Part shown: positions 1 to 9,520 of the stretch, in pieces
Layout of the letters: each line of letters opens with the position of its first letter
How positions within the stretch are numbered: position 1 is the stretch's first letter
Origin: Mycobacterium palustre
GTDB taxonomy: Bacteria; Actinomycetota; Actinomycetes; Mycobacteriales; Mycobacteriaceae
Length of the DNA stretch: 49,136 nt
Direction: 5' to 3'
Assembly (NCBI RefSeq): GCF_002101785.1
Contig: NZ_LQPJ01000118.1
Span: forward strand, 1-49,136
Translations under genes and position numbers: made by a program
Notes under the pieces: model-generated
Database searches by the model: none
The model's input: only the letters and a program-made list of their open reading frames with translations
Told to the model about the DNA's origin: nothing

Positions 1-3000
1 TGCCGGCCACGCTGCATGTCGACGAGCCCAGCCCGCACGTGGATTGGTCGGCGGGGTCGGTGTCGCTGTTGACCGAGGCCCGCGCCTGGAAGGCCAACGG
101 CCACGTGCGCCGGGCGGGGGTGTCGTCGTTCGGCATCAGCGGCACCAACGCGCACGTGATCATCGAGGCCGCGCCGGACCAAGCCGACCGGGTCGTGGAC
201 CGCCCCAAGGTGCCCGCGGTGCCGTGGGTCGTGTCGGCGAAGTCGGCGTCGGCGTTGACATCTCAGGCTGGCCGGTTGGCCGAGCACGTGCGTGCCCACG
301 ACGATCTGAACATCGCCGACGTGGCGTGGACGCTGGCGGGCCGGTCCAACTTCGAGCACCGGGCCGTCGTCGTCGGCGCCGATCGCGACCGGCTGATCGG
401 CGGGCTGGACGAGCTGGCCACCGGCGAGGTCGCCGCGGCCGTGCAAGGCGTCGCGGCGGCCGGCAAGACCGTCTTCGTCTTCCCGGGCCAAGGGTCCCAA
501 TCGCTGGGCATGGGAATGGGATTGCACGCCGGATACCGGGTGTTCGCCGAGGCGTTCGACACGGTCGTGGCCGAACTGGACCGCCATCTGCTGCGGCCGC
601 TGCGCGAAGTGATGTGGGGCCACGACGAAAACCTGCTGAACACCACCGAATTCGCGCAGCCGGCGCTGTTCGCGGTGGAAGTGGCGCTGTTCCGGCTGCT
701 CGAATCCTGGGGGGTGCGGCCCGACTTCGTGATGGGCCACTCGATCGGCGAATTGACGGCCGCCCACGTCGCCGGCGTCCTGTCGCTGGAGAACGCCGCG
801 GTGCTCGTGGCCGCGCGGGGCCGCTTCATGCAGGCCCTCTCGGCGGGCGGGGCGATGGTCGCCGTGCAGGCCACCGAGGAGGAAGTGCGGCCCCTGCTGA
901 ACCCGCAGGCGGGCATCGCGGCGGTCAACGGCCCGGCCTCGGTAGTGGTTTCGGGCGCCGAAGACGCGGTGGCCGCGATCGCCGACCGGTTCCGCGCCGA
1001 GGGCCGCCGGGTGCACCGGCTGGCAGTCTCGCACGCCTTCCACTCGCCCCTGATGGAGCCGATGATCGACGAATTCGGCATGGTAGCCGCCGGTCTCGCG
1101 GTGGGCCGGCCCGCCATTCCGATCGTGTCGAACCTGACCGGCCAGCTCGCGGGTGACGACTTCGCGTCGGCGGCCTACTGGCAGCGGCACATCCGCGAAG
1201 CGGTGCGCTTCGCCGACAGCGTCCGGTTCGCGCGCGCCGCCGGCGCGACGCGTTTCCTCGAGGTCGGTCCGAGCGGCGGCCTGGCGGCGTCGATCGAGGA
1301 ATCGCTGCCCGCAGACGGGCGGGCGGTGACGACCACGTCGGCGCTGCGCAAAGACCGGCCCGAGCCGGCGACCCTGATCGACGCCGTCGCGCGGGGCTTC
1401 GTCACCGGCATGGACGTGGACTGGCGCGCCGTGGCGGGCGAGGCCAACTTCGTCGAGCTGCCCACGTATGCCTTTGAGCGGCGCAGGTTTTGGCTCGCGG
1501 CCGACGGTGCGCCCGCCGACGCCGCCGGCCTGGGTCTGGAAGCCAGCGAGCACGCGCTGCTGGGCGCGGTGGTGGAGTTGCCGGCCACGGGCGGGGTGGT
1601 GTTGACGGGCCGGCTGTCGCCCGCCACGCAGGGCTGGCTGGCCGACCATGCCATCGGCGGGGTCGTGCTGTTCCCCGGCGCGGGGTTCGTCGAGCTGGCG
1701 ATCCGCGCCGGCGACGAGGTGGGCTGCGGGGTCGTCGACGAATTGAACTTGGCGGCGCCGCTCGTGCTGCCCGGCGCCGGGTCGGTGGCGGTGCAGGTCG
1801 TCGTCGGCGGCGCCGACGACGCGGGAGCCCGTGCGGTATCGGTGTTTTCGCGCGGCGACGCCGGATCGGGCTGGACGCTGCACGCCGAGGGCGTGCTCAG
1901 CGCGGGCACCGTGGAGCCCGGTGCGGACCTGTCGGCGTGGCCGCCCGTCGGGGCGATTCCGGTGGACGTGGGCGACGGGTATCAGCGGCTGGCCGACCGC
2001 GGGTATGGATACGGGCCGGCGTTCCGGGGCCTGACGTCGATGTGGCGTCGCGGCGACGAGGTGTTCGCCGAGGTGGCGTTGCCCGCCGATGCCGGGGTCA
2101 CGGTGGCCGGCTTCGGCGTGCACCCGGCGATCCTGGATGCCGCGCTGCACGCGGTGATCCTGGCCTCCGACGACGGGGAGGTGCCCGAGGGTTCGGTACT
2201 GGTGCCCTTCTCCTGGCAGGGCGTGTCGCTGCACGCGGCCGGCGCCTCGGCGGTGCGCGCCCGGATCGTGCGGACGGGCCCGGGCGGCAGTCCGGCGGTG
2301 GGCGTCGAGCTGGCCGACGGCCTTGGGCTGCCGGTGCTGTCGGTGAAGTCGATGGTGGCGCGGCCGGTCAGCGACCGGCAGCTGCTGGCCGCGGTGTCCA
2401 ACGCCGGTCCGGACCGGCTGTTCGAGGTCGATTGGTCGGCACAACCGGCGGCCGCCGTCGCGCCGGTGGTGGTACAGCGTTGGGGCGCAACGCAAGACAC
2501 CGACGTCGAACCCGGAGCCGTGCTGTTCGAATCGGCGCCGGTGGCGGGCGACGTCGTCGCCGGCGTGCGCGCGGCCACCCATTCGGCGCTGCGGGTGCTG
2601 CAGTCGTGGCTGGCGCGCGACGGGTCGGCGACGCTGGTGGTGTCGACCCACGGTGCGGTGGCGCTGCCCGGCGAGGACGTCACCGACCTGGCCGGCGCGG
2701 CGGTGTGGGGCTTGGTGCGCTCCGCGCAGACCGAGCACCCCGGCCGGATCGTGCTCGCGGACAGCGACGTCCCGCTCGACGACGATGCGATAGCGGCGGC
2801 GCTGGCGGTGGGGGAACCACAGGTGGTGCTGCGCGACGGGAAGGTCTATACGGCCCGCGTGCACGGCAGCCGCGCCGTGGGCGCCGTGCTGGTGCCGCCC
2901 GGTGAGGGCCCCTGGCGGCTGGGCATGAGCAGCCGGGGAACCTTCGAAAACCTGCGTCTAGAGCGCATCCCCGACGCCGACGCCCCGCTGGGCCCCGGCC

Positions 3001-5231
3001 AGGTCCGGGTCGCGTTGTCCGCGATCGCCGCCAACTTCCGCGACGTCATGATCGCCCTCGGTCTGTACCCGGACCCGGACGCGGTGATGGGCATCGAGGC
3101 CTCCGGCGTCGTCACCGAATGCGCCTCGGATGCCAGCCTTTTCGCGGTGGGCGACCGGGTCATGGGCCTGTTCCCCGAGGGCACCGGGACCGTCGCACGC
3201 ACCGACGAGCGGCTGCTTGTCAGGGTGCCGGCGGGATGGTCGCACACCGCCGCGGCCACCGCGACGGTGGTGTTCGCCACCGCGTTCTACGCGCTGGTCG
3301 ACCTGGCCCGCGTCAGGCCGGGGCAGCGGGTGCTGGTGCACGCCGCGGCCGGCGGGGTGGGCATGGCCGCCGTACAGCTGGCCCGGCACTTCGGCCTCGA
3401 GGTGTTCGGGACGGCCAGCCAAGGCAAGTGGGACACCTTGCGGGCCATGGGTTTTGACGATGACCACATCTCGGATTCGCGCGGCCTGGACTTCGAGGAC
3501 AAGTTCCGCACCGTCACCGGCGGCCGCGGCTTCGATGTGGTGCTGGACTCGCTGGCCGGCGAGTTCGTCGACGCATCGCTGCGGCTGGTGGCCCCGGGCG
3601 GGGTGTTTTTGGAGATGGGCAAGACCGACATCCGCGACGCCGAAGCGGTCGCCCGGGAGCATCCGGGCGTGCGCTACCGCGCCTTCGACCTCTTCGAAGC
3701 CGGTCCCGACCGGATCCAGCAGATCCTGACCGAGCTGGCCGGGCTCTTCGGCGACGAGGCGCTGCGGCCGTTGCCGGTCACCACCTTCGACGTGCGGCGC
3801 GCGCCCGCCGCGCTGCGGCACCTGAGCCAGGCCCGCCACGTCGGCAAGGTCGTGATGACCCTTCCTACTGCGCCCGGCGGCGCGCTGGGTGCGGGCACGG
3901 TGCTGATCACCGGCGGCACCGGGATGGCAGGTTCCGCGCTGGCGCGGCATGCGGTGGCCCGGCACGGCGTCCGAAACCTGTTGCTGCTCAGCCGCCGCGG
4001 CCCGGATGCGCCCGGCGCCGCGGAATTGACCGCCGAACTGACCGCGGCAGGCGCCGCGGTGCAGGTGGTGGCCTGCGACGCCGCCGACCGGGAGGCACTG
4101 GCCAAGGTGGTCGCCGACATCCCGGTCCAGCGGCCGCTGTCGGCGGTGATCCACGCGGCGGGCGCGCTGGACGACGCGGTCGTGATGTCGCTGACACCCG
4201 ATCGCATGGATGCGGTGTTGCGCGCCAAGGCGACCGCGGCCTGGAACCTGCACGAGGTGACCCGCGACCTGGATGTGGCGGCGTTCGTGATGTTTTCGTC
4301 GATGGCCGGGCTGGTGGGCTCGTCGGGGCAGGGTAACTACGCCGCGGCGAACTCGTTTTTGGACGCGCTGGCGGTGCACCGGCGGGCACGCGGGTTGCCG
4401 GCGATCTCGCTGGCCTGGGGGCTGTGGGATCAGGCCAGCGCCATGACCGGCGGGCTTGCCACCGCCGACTTCGCCCGGTTCGCGCGCGACGGCATCGTGG
4501 CGATGTCCTCCGACGAGGCCCTGCAGCTGCTCGACACCGCGATGATCGTCGACGAGCCGTTCATGCTGCCGGCCCACATCGACTTCGCCGCGCTGCGGGT
4601 CAAGTTCGACGGCGGGACGTTGCCGCCGATGTTCGTCGACCTGATCAACGCGCCCACCCGGCGCCAGGTCGACGACTCGCTGGCGGCCGCCAAGTCGAAA
4701 TCGGCGCTGCTGCAACGCCTCGAGGGCCTGGCCGAGGACGAGCAACAGGAGATCCTGCTGGACCTGGTGCGTTCCAACATCGCGACCGTCCTGGGCAGCG
4801 GCAGCCCCGAGGCCATCGACCCGGACCGGGCGTTCCAGGAGCTGGGCTTTGACTCGCTGACCGCCGTCGAGATGCGCAACCGGCTCAAATCCGCGACCGG
4901 GCTGCCGCTTTCACCGACGCTCATCTTCGACTACCCGAACTCCGCCGCGCTGGCCGGTTACATGCACCGCGAACTCGTCGGCGCCTCCGAGCAGGAGGTT
5001 TCGGCCGCGGCGCCCGGGGAGGCCGAGATCCAGCGCGTCGTGGGGTCGATCCCCGTCAAGCGCCTTCGCCAGGCCGGCGTGTTGGAGCTGTTGCTCGCGT
5101 TGGCAAACGAGGGCGACGGCGCTGCCCTCGAGAAACAGGCGGCGGCCCCGGTGGCGGCCACCGAAAAGGACATCGCCGACATGGACCTCGACGACCTGGT
5201 CAACTCGGCGTTGCTGAACGACGACGACTGA
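1..5231 (+). CDS. pks12: Type I polyketide synthase, C-terminal part (Pks12-like second module)
   Basis: The 5' end is cut by the window; the frame is open from base 3. In order it encodes the end of a ketosynthase ([10 protein letters not shown] near 140-165), an acyltransferase (FPGQGSQ near 480, GHSIGE near 735), a dehydratase ([11 protein letters not shown] near 1645), an enoylreductase (HAAAGGVGM near 3342), a ketoreductase (GGTGMAG near 3910, with Ser/Tyr/Asn in the FSSMAG and GNYAAAN segments) and an acyl carrier domain (GFDSL near 4846). The acyltransferase has GHSIGE and HAFH signatures, typical of malonyl-CoA rather than methylmalonyl-CoA. An acidic tail ([17 protein letters not shown]) looks like a C-terminal docking element. 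Pks12 makes the mycoketide chain of mannosyl phosphomycoketide with alternating methylmalonyl and malonyl modules. The assignment to pks12 rests on this module type plus the downstream gene order, which matches the pks12 locus. Another reducing mycobacterial PKS is possible but less likely. Confidence 0.88.
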   Translation, partial: PATLHVDEPSPHVDWSAGSVSLLTEARAWKANGHVRRAGVSSFGISGTNAHVIIEAAPDQADRVVDRPKVPAVPWVVSAKSASALTSQAGRLAEHVRAHDDLNIADVAWTLAGRSNFEHRAVVVGADRDRLIGGLDELATGEVAAAVQGVAAAGKTVFVFPGQGSQSLGMGMGLHAGYRVFAEAFDTVVAELDRHLLRPLREVMWGHDENLLNTTEFAQPALFAVEVALFRLLESWGVRPDFVMGHSIGELTAAHVAGVLSLENAAVLVAARGRFMQALSAGGAMVAVQATEEEVRPLLNPQAGIAAVNGPASVVVSGAEDAVAAIADRFRAEGRRVHRLAVSHAFHSPLMEPMIDEFGMVAAGLAVGRPAIPIVSNLTGQLAGDDFASAAYWQRHIREAVRFADSVRFARAAGATRFLEVGPSGGLAASIEESLPADGRAVTTTSALRKDRPEPATLIDAVARGFVTGMDVDWRAVAGEANFVELPTYAFERRRFWLAADGAPADAAGLGLEASEHALLGAVVELPATGGVVLTGRLSPATQGWLADHAIGGVVLFPGAGFVELAIRAGDEVGCGVVDELNLAAPLVLPGAGSVAVQVVVGGADDAGARAVSVFSRGDAGSGWTLHAEGVLSAGTVEPGADLSAWPPVGAIPVDVGDGYQRLADRGYGYGPAFRGLTSMWRRGDEVFAEVALPADAGVTVAGFGVHPAILDAALHAVILASDDGEVPEGSVLVPFSWQGVSLHAAGASAVRARIVRTGPGGSPAVGVELADGLGLPVLSVKSMVARPVSDRQLLAAVSNAGPDRLFEVDWSAQPAAAVAPVVVQRWGATQDTDVEPGAVLFESAPVAGDVVAGVRAATHSALRVLQSWLARDGSATLVVSTHGAVALPGEDVTDLAGAAVWGLVRSAQTEHPGRIVLADSDVPLDDDAIAAALAVGEPQVVLRDGKVYTARVHGSRAVGAVLVPPGEGPWRLGMSSRGTFENLRLERIPDADAPLGPGQVRVALSAIAANFRDVMIALGLYPDPDAVMGIEASGVVTECASDASLFAVGDRVMGLFPEGTGTVARTDERLLVRVPAGWSHTAAATATVVFATAFYALVDLARVRPGQRVLVHAAAGGVGMAAVQLARHFGLEVFGTASQGKWDTLRAMGFDDDHISDSRGLDFEDKFRTVTGGRGFDVVLDSLAGEFVDASLRLVAPGGVFLEMGKTDIRDAEAVAREHPGVRYRAFDLFEAGPDRIQQILTELAGLFGDEALRPLPVTTFDVRRAPAALRHLSQARHVGKVVMTLPTAPGGALGAGTVLITGGTGMAGSALARHAVARHGVRNLLLLSRRGPDAPGAAELTAELTAAGAAVQVVACDAADREALAKVVADIPVQRPLSAVIHAAGALDDAVVMSLTPDRMDAVLRAKATAAWNLHEVTRDLDVAAFVMFSSMAGLVGSSGQGNYAAANSFLDALAVHRRARGLPAISLAWGLWDQASAMTGGLATADFARFARDGIVAMSSDEALQLLDTAMIVDEPFMLPAHIDFAALRVKFDGGTLPPMFVDLINAPTRRQVDDSLAAAKSKSALLQRLEGLAEDEQQEILLDLVRSNIATVLGSGSPEAIDPDRAFQELGFDSLTAVEMRNRLKSATGLPLSPTLIFDYPNSAALAGYMHRELVGASEQEVSAAAPGEAEIQRVVGSIPVKRLRQAGVLELLLALANEGDGAALEKQAAAPVAATEKDIADMDLDDLVNSALLNDDD

Positions 5232-5256
5232 TGTCGCGCTCCAGCGAGGTCGATCA

Positions 5257-7848
5257 GTGAGGATCGCGGTCACGGGCGCCGGCGGTGTGCTCGGGCGCGG
5301 CCTCACCGCCCGGTTGCTCAGCCAGGGCTACGACGTCGTCGGCACCGGGCCGCACCGGCCCGAAAGCTGGCCCAGGGCGGCCGGATTCGTCGCGGCCGAC
5401 ATCCGGGACGCGGCCGCGGTAAGGCGCGTCATCGCCGACGCCGACGTCGTCGCGCACTGCGCGTGGGCGCCGAACAGCCACGAGGTCAACATCGGCGGGA
5501 CCCGCAATGTCCTCGCGGCGATGGCCGAAACCGGGGCCCGGCGCGTCGTCTTCCCGTCGTCGGCACACGTCTACGGCGCCGCTGACCGGCCGTACGCCGA
5601 GTCGGACCCCCCCGAGCCCGGCTCCACCGAGGGTCGGCACAAGGCCCGCGCCGAGGAGATGCTGGGCGCCGGCGACGTCGAATCGGTCGTGATCCGCTGT
5701 GCGCTCGTCGTCGGCCGCGGCGTCGACAATTGGGTGCGCCGCGCACTGGCGCTGCCGGTGTTCCCCGGCGGGGCCGCCGACCGCCCGGCGCAGGTGATCC
5801 ACATCGACGATGCGCTCCGATTGTTGGCGCGCGCGATCGTGGACACGGAAATCCCCTCCGGCCCAGTCAATCTGGCCGCTGCCGGCGCCCCGACGTTTCG
5901 TCAGGTGGCGGCCGCGCTCGGCCGCCGCGTGTTGCCGATTCCCGGTCCGCGCACCGCGTCGTTCGCCGAACTGCGGCTCGTGCGGCGCGCGCCGCTGATG
6001 GATACTTCCCGGCTGCGCGACGAGTGGGGGTTTGAACCCGGTTGGACCGCCCGGGAATGCGTCGAAGATGTCGCGGTGGCGGTCCGCGGTCGGGTCACCG
6101 TCGCCCGGCGGGTGGTATCGCTGCCGTGGCGGCTTGCCAACGTTCAAAATCTCCCGGCCGTCGATGCGCCCGCCGAGGATGGGGTGGAGCCGAGACTGGC
6201 CGGGCCGGAAGGTGTTAACGGCGAATTCGACACGCCGATCGACCCGCGCTTCCCGACGTTTTTGGCCACCAACCTGTCCGAGGCGCTGCCCGGCCCGTTC
6301 TCGCCGTCGTCGGCGTCGGTCACCGTGCGCGGCCTGCGGGCCGGCGGTGTCGCGATCGCCGAACGGCTGCGACCGGGCGGCATCATCCAGCGCGAAATCG
6401 CCATGCGCACCGTGGCGGTGTTCGCCCACCGGTTGTACGGCGCGATCACGTCGGCGCATTTCATGGCCGAGACGGTGCCGTTCGCCAAGCCGGCGACGAT
6501 CGTCAGCAACAGCGGCTTCTTCGGGCCAAGCATGGCGTCCCTGCCGATCTTTGGTGCCGAGCGACCGCCGCTGCAATCCGGTTGCGCCCGAAGGCAATTG
6601 CGAACCCTGCGCAACATCGGGGTGTTCGGCGTCAACCTGGTCGGCCTGAGCGCCGGCTCTCCCCGCGACACCGAGGCATTCGTCGCCGACGTCGATCGCC
6701 TCGAGCGGCTTGCCGGCGGGGACCTCGCCCGGCTCGACGACCGCCGGCTGCTCAGCCTGATCCTGCTGGCGCGAGACCAGGTGGTGCACGGCTGGGTGCT
6801 GGCTTCCGGTTCGTTCATGCTGTGCGCGGCGTTCAACGTGTTGCTGCGGGGGTTGTGCGGACGAGAAACCGCCCCCCCGGCCGGCCCCGAATTGGTCAGC
6901 GCGCGATCGGTGGAGGCGATCCAGCGGCTCGTGGCGGCCGCGCGGCGTGACCCCGACGTGACCCACCTGCTGGCCGAACCCGGCAAGCGCTTGGACGTGT
7001 TGGCCGCGAAGGCCCCGGCATTCCACGCCGCGCTGCTGGCGGAGCTCGCGCTGATCGGCCACCGCGGCCCGGCGGAGCTGGAGATGTTGTCGACGAGCTA
7101 CGCCGACGATCCGGAGTTGCTGGTCCGCATGGTGGCCAAGACCCTGGCCGCGGCGCCCACCCCGCAGCCGGTGCATCCCCCGATCCCGTTGCGCGCCAAG
7201 CCCGTTGCGGCCCTGGCCGTGCGCCAGCTGCGCGACCGGGAGGTTCGCCGCGACAAGGTGGTGCGGGCCAACTGGGTGCTGCGGGGCCTACTGCGGGAAT
7301 ACGGGCGCAGGTTGGTCGACGCATCGATCTTCGACGCAGTCGACGACGTCTTCTATCTGCTGGTCGACGAGCTCGACGAGATGGGCCGGCTGCCGGCGGA
7401 AGTCGCCAATTTGGTGGCCCGGCGGCGGGCCGAACAGCGCCGGCTGGCCGGCGTCGTCCCGCCGACCGTGTTCAGCGGCACCTGGCAGCCGACGGCCACC
7501 GCGGCGCCCGCGCTCGCCAGCGGCGACACGCTGCGCGGGGTCGGCGTGTGCGGCGGACTCGTGCGCGGCCGGGTCCGGATCGTGCGGCCCGAGACGATCG
7601 ACGATCTGCAACCCGGCGAGGTGCTCGTCGCCGAGGTGACCGACGTCGGCTATACCGCCGCGTTCTGCTACGCCGCGGCCGTGGTGACCGAGCTGGGTGG
7701 CCCGATGTCGCACGCGGCGGTGGTGGCCCGCGAATTCGGCTTCCCGTGTGTGGTGGACGCCCAGGGCGCCACCCGGGCCTTGCCGTCCGGCGCCCTGGTC
7801 GAGGTCGACGGAACAACGGGGGAGATTCACGTGCTCGAAGCGGGTTGA
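5257..7848 (+). CDS. Rv2047c-like fusion: NAD-epimerase fold plus rifampin-phosphotransferase/PEP-synthase-like C-terminal domains
   Basis: 863 residues from GTG 5257, 25 nt after the pks12 stop, preceded by a GAGG ribosome site, so probably co-transcribed. Residues 1-280 form an extended-SDR epimerase with the nucleotide motif GAGGVLG (7-13). The usual catalytic Tyr of YxxxK is not seen: the aligned segment reads EGRHK. Residues 330-760 are helical, and the stretch ending DDVFYLLVDELDEM resembles the substrate-binding part of rifampin phosphotransferase or PEP synthase. Residues 765-863 form a PEP-utilising mobile (swivel) domain with GGPMSHAAVVARE; His819 aligns with the phospho-carrier histidine. 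No ATP-grasp domain is visible, so the enzyme that would charge the histidine is missing from this chain. Length and position match M. tuberculosis Rv2047c, whose function I do not know. A role with phosphomycoketide or a related phosphorylated product is inference from the neighbour only. Confidence 0.85.
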   Translation: MRIAVTGAGGVLGRGLTARLLSQGYDVVGTGPHRPESWPRAAGFVAADIRDAAAVRRVIADADVVAHCAWAPNSHEVNIGGTRNVLAAMAETGARRVVFPSSAHVYGAADRPYAESDPPEPGSTEGRHKARAEEMLGAGDVESVVIRCALVVGRGVDNWVRRALALPVFPGGAADRPAQVIHIDDALRLLARAIVDTEIPSGPVNLAAAGAPTFRQVAAALGRRVLPIPGPRTASFAELRLVRRAPLMDTSRLRDEWGFEPGWTARECVEDVAVAVRGRVTVARRVVSLPWRLANVQNLPAVDAPAEDGVEPRLAGPEGVNGEFDTPIDPRFPTFLATNLSEALPGPFSPSSASVTVRGLRAGGVAIAERLRPGGIIQREIAMRTVAVFAHRLYGAITSAHFMAETVPFAKPATIVSNSGFFGPSMASLPIFGAERPPLQSGCARRQLRTLRNIGVFGVNLVGLSAGSPRDTEAFVADVDRLERLAGGDLARLDDRRLLSLILLARDQVVHGWVLASGSFMLCAAFNVLLRGLCGRETAPPAGPELVSARSVEAIQRLVAAARRDPDVTHLLAEPGKRLDVLAAKAPAFHAALLAELALIGHRGPAELEMLSTSYADDPELLVRMVAKTLAAAPTPQPVHPPIPLRAKPVAALAVRQLRDREVRRDKVVRANWVLRGLLREYGRRLVDASIFDAVDDVFYLLVDELDEMGRLPAEVANLVARRRAEQRRLAGVVPPTVFSGTWQPTATAAPALASGDTLRGVGVCGGLVRGRVRIVRPETIDDLQPGEVLVAEVTDVGYTAAFCYAAAVVTELGGPMSHAAVVAREFGFPCVVDAQGATRALPSGALVEVDGTTGEIHVLEAG

Positions 7849-7866
7849 CGGCCGACGTCGGCGCTG

Positions 7867-7883
7867 GGCCCAGTTCATGGGCC
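7867..7883. terminator. Perfect hairpin between convergent genes
   Basis: A 6-bp perfect stem (GGCCCA/TGGGCC) with a 5-nt loop lies in the 48-bp gap between the stops of the Rv2047c-like gene and the minus-strand membrane protein gene. It could end transcription from both sides. There is no T-run, which is common for actinobacterial terminators, so this is only a candidate. Confidence 0.35.
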
Positions 7884-7896
7884 GCTCAGCGGAGGC

Positions 7897-8673
7897 TCAC
7901 CGGGCCTTGCTGAACCGGCGCCAGATCGCATAGGTCACGGCCAGGGCGACGCCCAAAACCCCGGCGACCAGCGCGGTCTGGAACGCATCGATCGCGATCC
8001 AGCTGGCGTCGTACGAGCCGGTGGCGCCGACGCATTCGAAGTCCACGCTGGTGCCCGATTGCCCCGGCTTGTAGCTGTAGTCGGTGGTGTTGTACGCCAG
8101 CTGGTAGCCGCTGTCGCAGACGAAGGCGCCCGTCCACAGGGCGCTGGCCGGCGTCGTCGCGGTCAACGACGCGGCGAGGCCGGTGCAGATCCCCAGCGCC
8201 CCTACGACCGCCCCGATGCGATCCGGCCACCCGCGCATGCCCCACGGCCGCCGGCTCCCGGATGCGACCTGACGCCTGGAGCCGACCTGCTGCGCCAAGC
8301 CCGACCCCGCACCCGTGCCGGCCAGCGCGGCGAAGTCGGGCGGGGCACCCCGCCCGGAGTACACGACGGAGTGCCCGACCTTGATGGTGGCGTGGCCGTG
8401 CTTGAAGACGTTGTCGATCTGTTCCGGCGACATGCCGGCTTGGGCCGCGGCCCGCATGAAAGCCTCTCGGTGCGCGGCCATCTCGGCGTCGGAAGGCCCG
8501 CCGGCACCCGCCGGTCCGCCGGAGCGCAAGCCCTCCCACAACGACTCCGCGTAGCGGCGCGCGCGCTCGTCGGGGCCCTGCGCGGTTTCCTGGTGCTGGC
8601 CCGCGGCCGCCTTGGCCTCGGCAAGCTGGCGTTCCAGCTCGGCGATGCGCTTTTGGGGATCGTCGACGTCCAT
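7897..8673 (-). CDS. Hypothetical membrane protein with N-terminal coiled coil
   Basis: 258 residues from ATG 8673 (MDVDDPQKRIAELERQLAE), chosen over an upstream start at 8724 because the heptad-like helix begins there; neither start has a strong ribosome site. Residues 1-30 form a short charged coiled coil. A soluble middle follows, then Gly/Arg-rich sequence. Two hydrophobic segments flank a loop with two cysteines (VCDSGYQLAYN and FECVGATGS), which may form an extracytoplasmic disulfide. The C-terminus (AIWRRFSKAR) is basic and so probably cytoplasmic. I do not recognise a family with a known function. It lies 70 bp downstream of the lppI-like gene on the same strand and is convergent with the gene to its left. 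Confidence 0.72.
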   Translation of the reverse strand: MDVDDPQKRIAELERQLAEAKAAAGQHQETAQGPDERARRYAESLWEGLRSGGPAGAGGPSDAEMAAHREAFMRAAAQAGMSPEQIDNVFKHGHATIKVGHSVVYSGRGAPPDFAALAGTGAGSGLAQQVGSRRQVASGSRRPWGMRGWPDRIGAVVGALGICTGLAASLTATTPASALWTGAFVCDSGYQLAYNTTDYSYKPGQSGTSVDFECVGATGSYDASWIAIDAFQTALVAGVLGVALAVTYAIWRRFSKAR

Positions 8674-8743
8674 CGGCAAATCGTCGCATGCTCGAACCGC
8701 CGGTACGCCAACTTTCTGCGTCACGCGCCGGCACGGCGGCGAA

Positions 8744-9439
8744 TCAACAGCTGAAGGCGATGCCGACCCCGTCGGGAGGCGGTGCCGATCGCAGGCAACC
8801 GAACGGCTGGATCCCGGCGCTGGCGAATCGAACCGCCGACTGATGGGCGTAGTTCACGCAGAACAGGCCCGCTTGACCGGCGCGGCAACGGTAGTCGCCG
8901 AACGACAACGAGGACCCGTCGGCCAATTCCGGCCCGTTGCCGTTGATGAACGGACCGGGATCCGCGCGCGACGACCCGACCTGCAGGTGCGTCCCGTCGA
9001 AGTCGACCCAGCCGCCCTGCCAGTCGCCATAGGCGGTGACGGGGCGGGGCGGGGGACTGGTGAGCTGCACCAGGCACGCCAGCGCGCCACCGGTGTGTTT
9101 GGCGTCGGTCATGCACGATACCTGGCCGGCGTTTGCCGACAGGGCGATATCGCCGCCGAGTTGGGTGGTGGCGCCGTCGCGGGTGGCAACGTGATAGTTT
9201 GCCTGGTCGGCGGGGTGACCGGCCTCGACCCACGCGATGACGTCGGAGATCGGCGCGCCGGCGCGGGGCGCCGCCGCGGGTGCAGACGGTTTGCTACTCG
9301 GCGGCGCCGTCGCCGAAGAGGCGGTCGAGGACGGCGGCGAGGTCGGTGGCTGCCCCGACTGGCCGCCGCGATGCTGCGAGCAGCCGGCTGTGAACCCGGC
9401 GGCGAGCAACGACACGGTGACCAGCGCGGCGATCCGCAT
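8744..9439 (-). CDS. lppI: Lipoprotein, LppI-like
   Basis: 231 residues from ATG 9439. The N-terminus is a lipoprotein signal (MRIAALVTVSLLAAGFTAGC), with Cys20 as the expected lipidation site. It is followed by a Pro/Ser/Ala-rich linker (residues 22-60), typical of surface-tethered mycobacterial lipoproteins, and a secreted domain with six further cysteines that could make disulfides. Its position between the Rv2047c-like gene and a divergent lipT gene matches lppI (Rv2046) in M. tuberculosis. No enzymatic motif is visible and the function is unknown. The start lies 81 bp from the divergent lipT start, so the promoters probably sit back to back there. Confidence 0.8.
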   Translation of the reverse strand: MRIAALVTVSLLAAGFTAGCSQHRGGQSGQPPTSPPSSTASSATAPPSSKPSAPAAAPRAGAPISDVIAWVEAGHPADQANYHVATRDGATTQLGGDIALSANAGQVSCMTDAKHTGGALACLVQLTSPPPRPVTAYGDWQGGWVDFDGTHLQVGSSRADPGPFINGNGPELADGSSLSFGDYRCRAGQAGLFCVNYAHQSAVRFASAGIQPFGCLRSAPPPDGVGIAFSC

Positions 9440-9520
9440 CTCGCCAGGCTAACCGCCGGGCCCGCCGCCACGCGCGCACAAGTGCCGTTCCGGGCCCAAG
9501 TGTCGGCTACCGTCACAGCT

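Noticed and set aside
2958..4745. 595-codon minus-strand open frame
   Set aside because: It is antisense to the enoylreductase/ketoreductase region of pks12 and has the His/Gln/Arg-rich composition of a GC-rich shadow frame, with no domain.
5254..7176. 640-codon minus-strand open frame
   Set aside because: Antisense to the epimerase/swivel fusion; composition is His/Arg/Gly-rich and no family motif is present.
8612..9520. Upstream extension of the lipT frame
   Set aside because: It runs antisense through the lppI-like gene; carboxylesterase sequence starts only at 9521.
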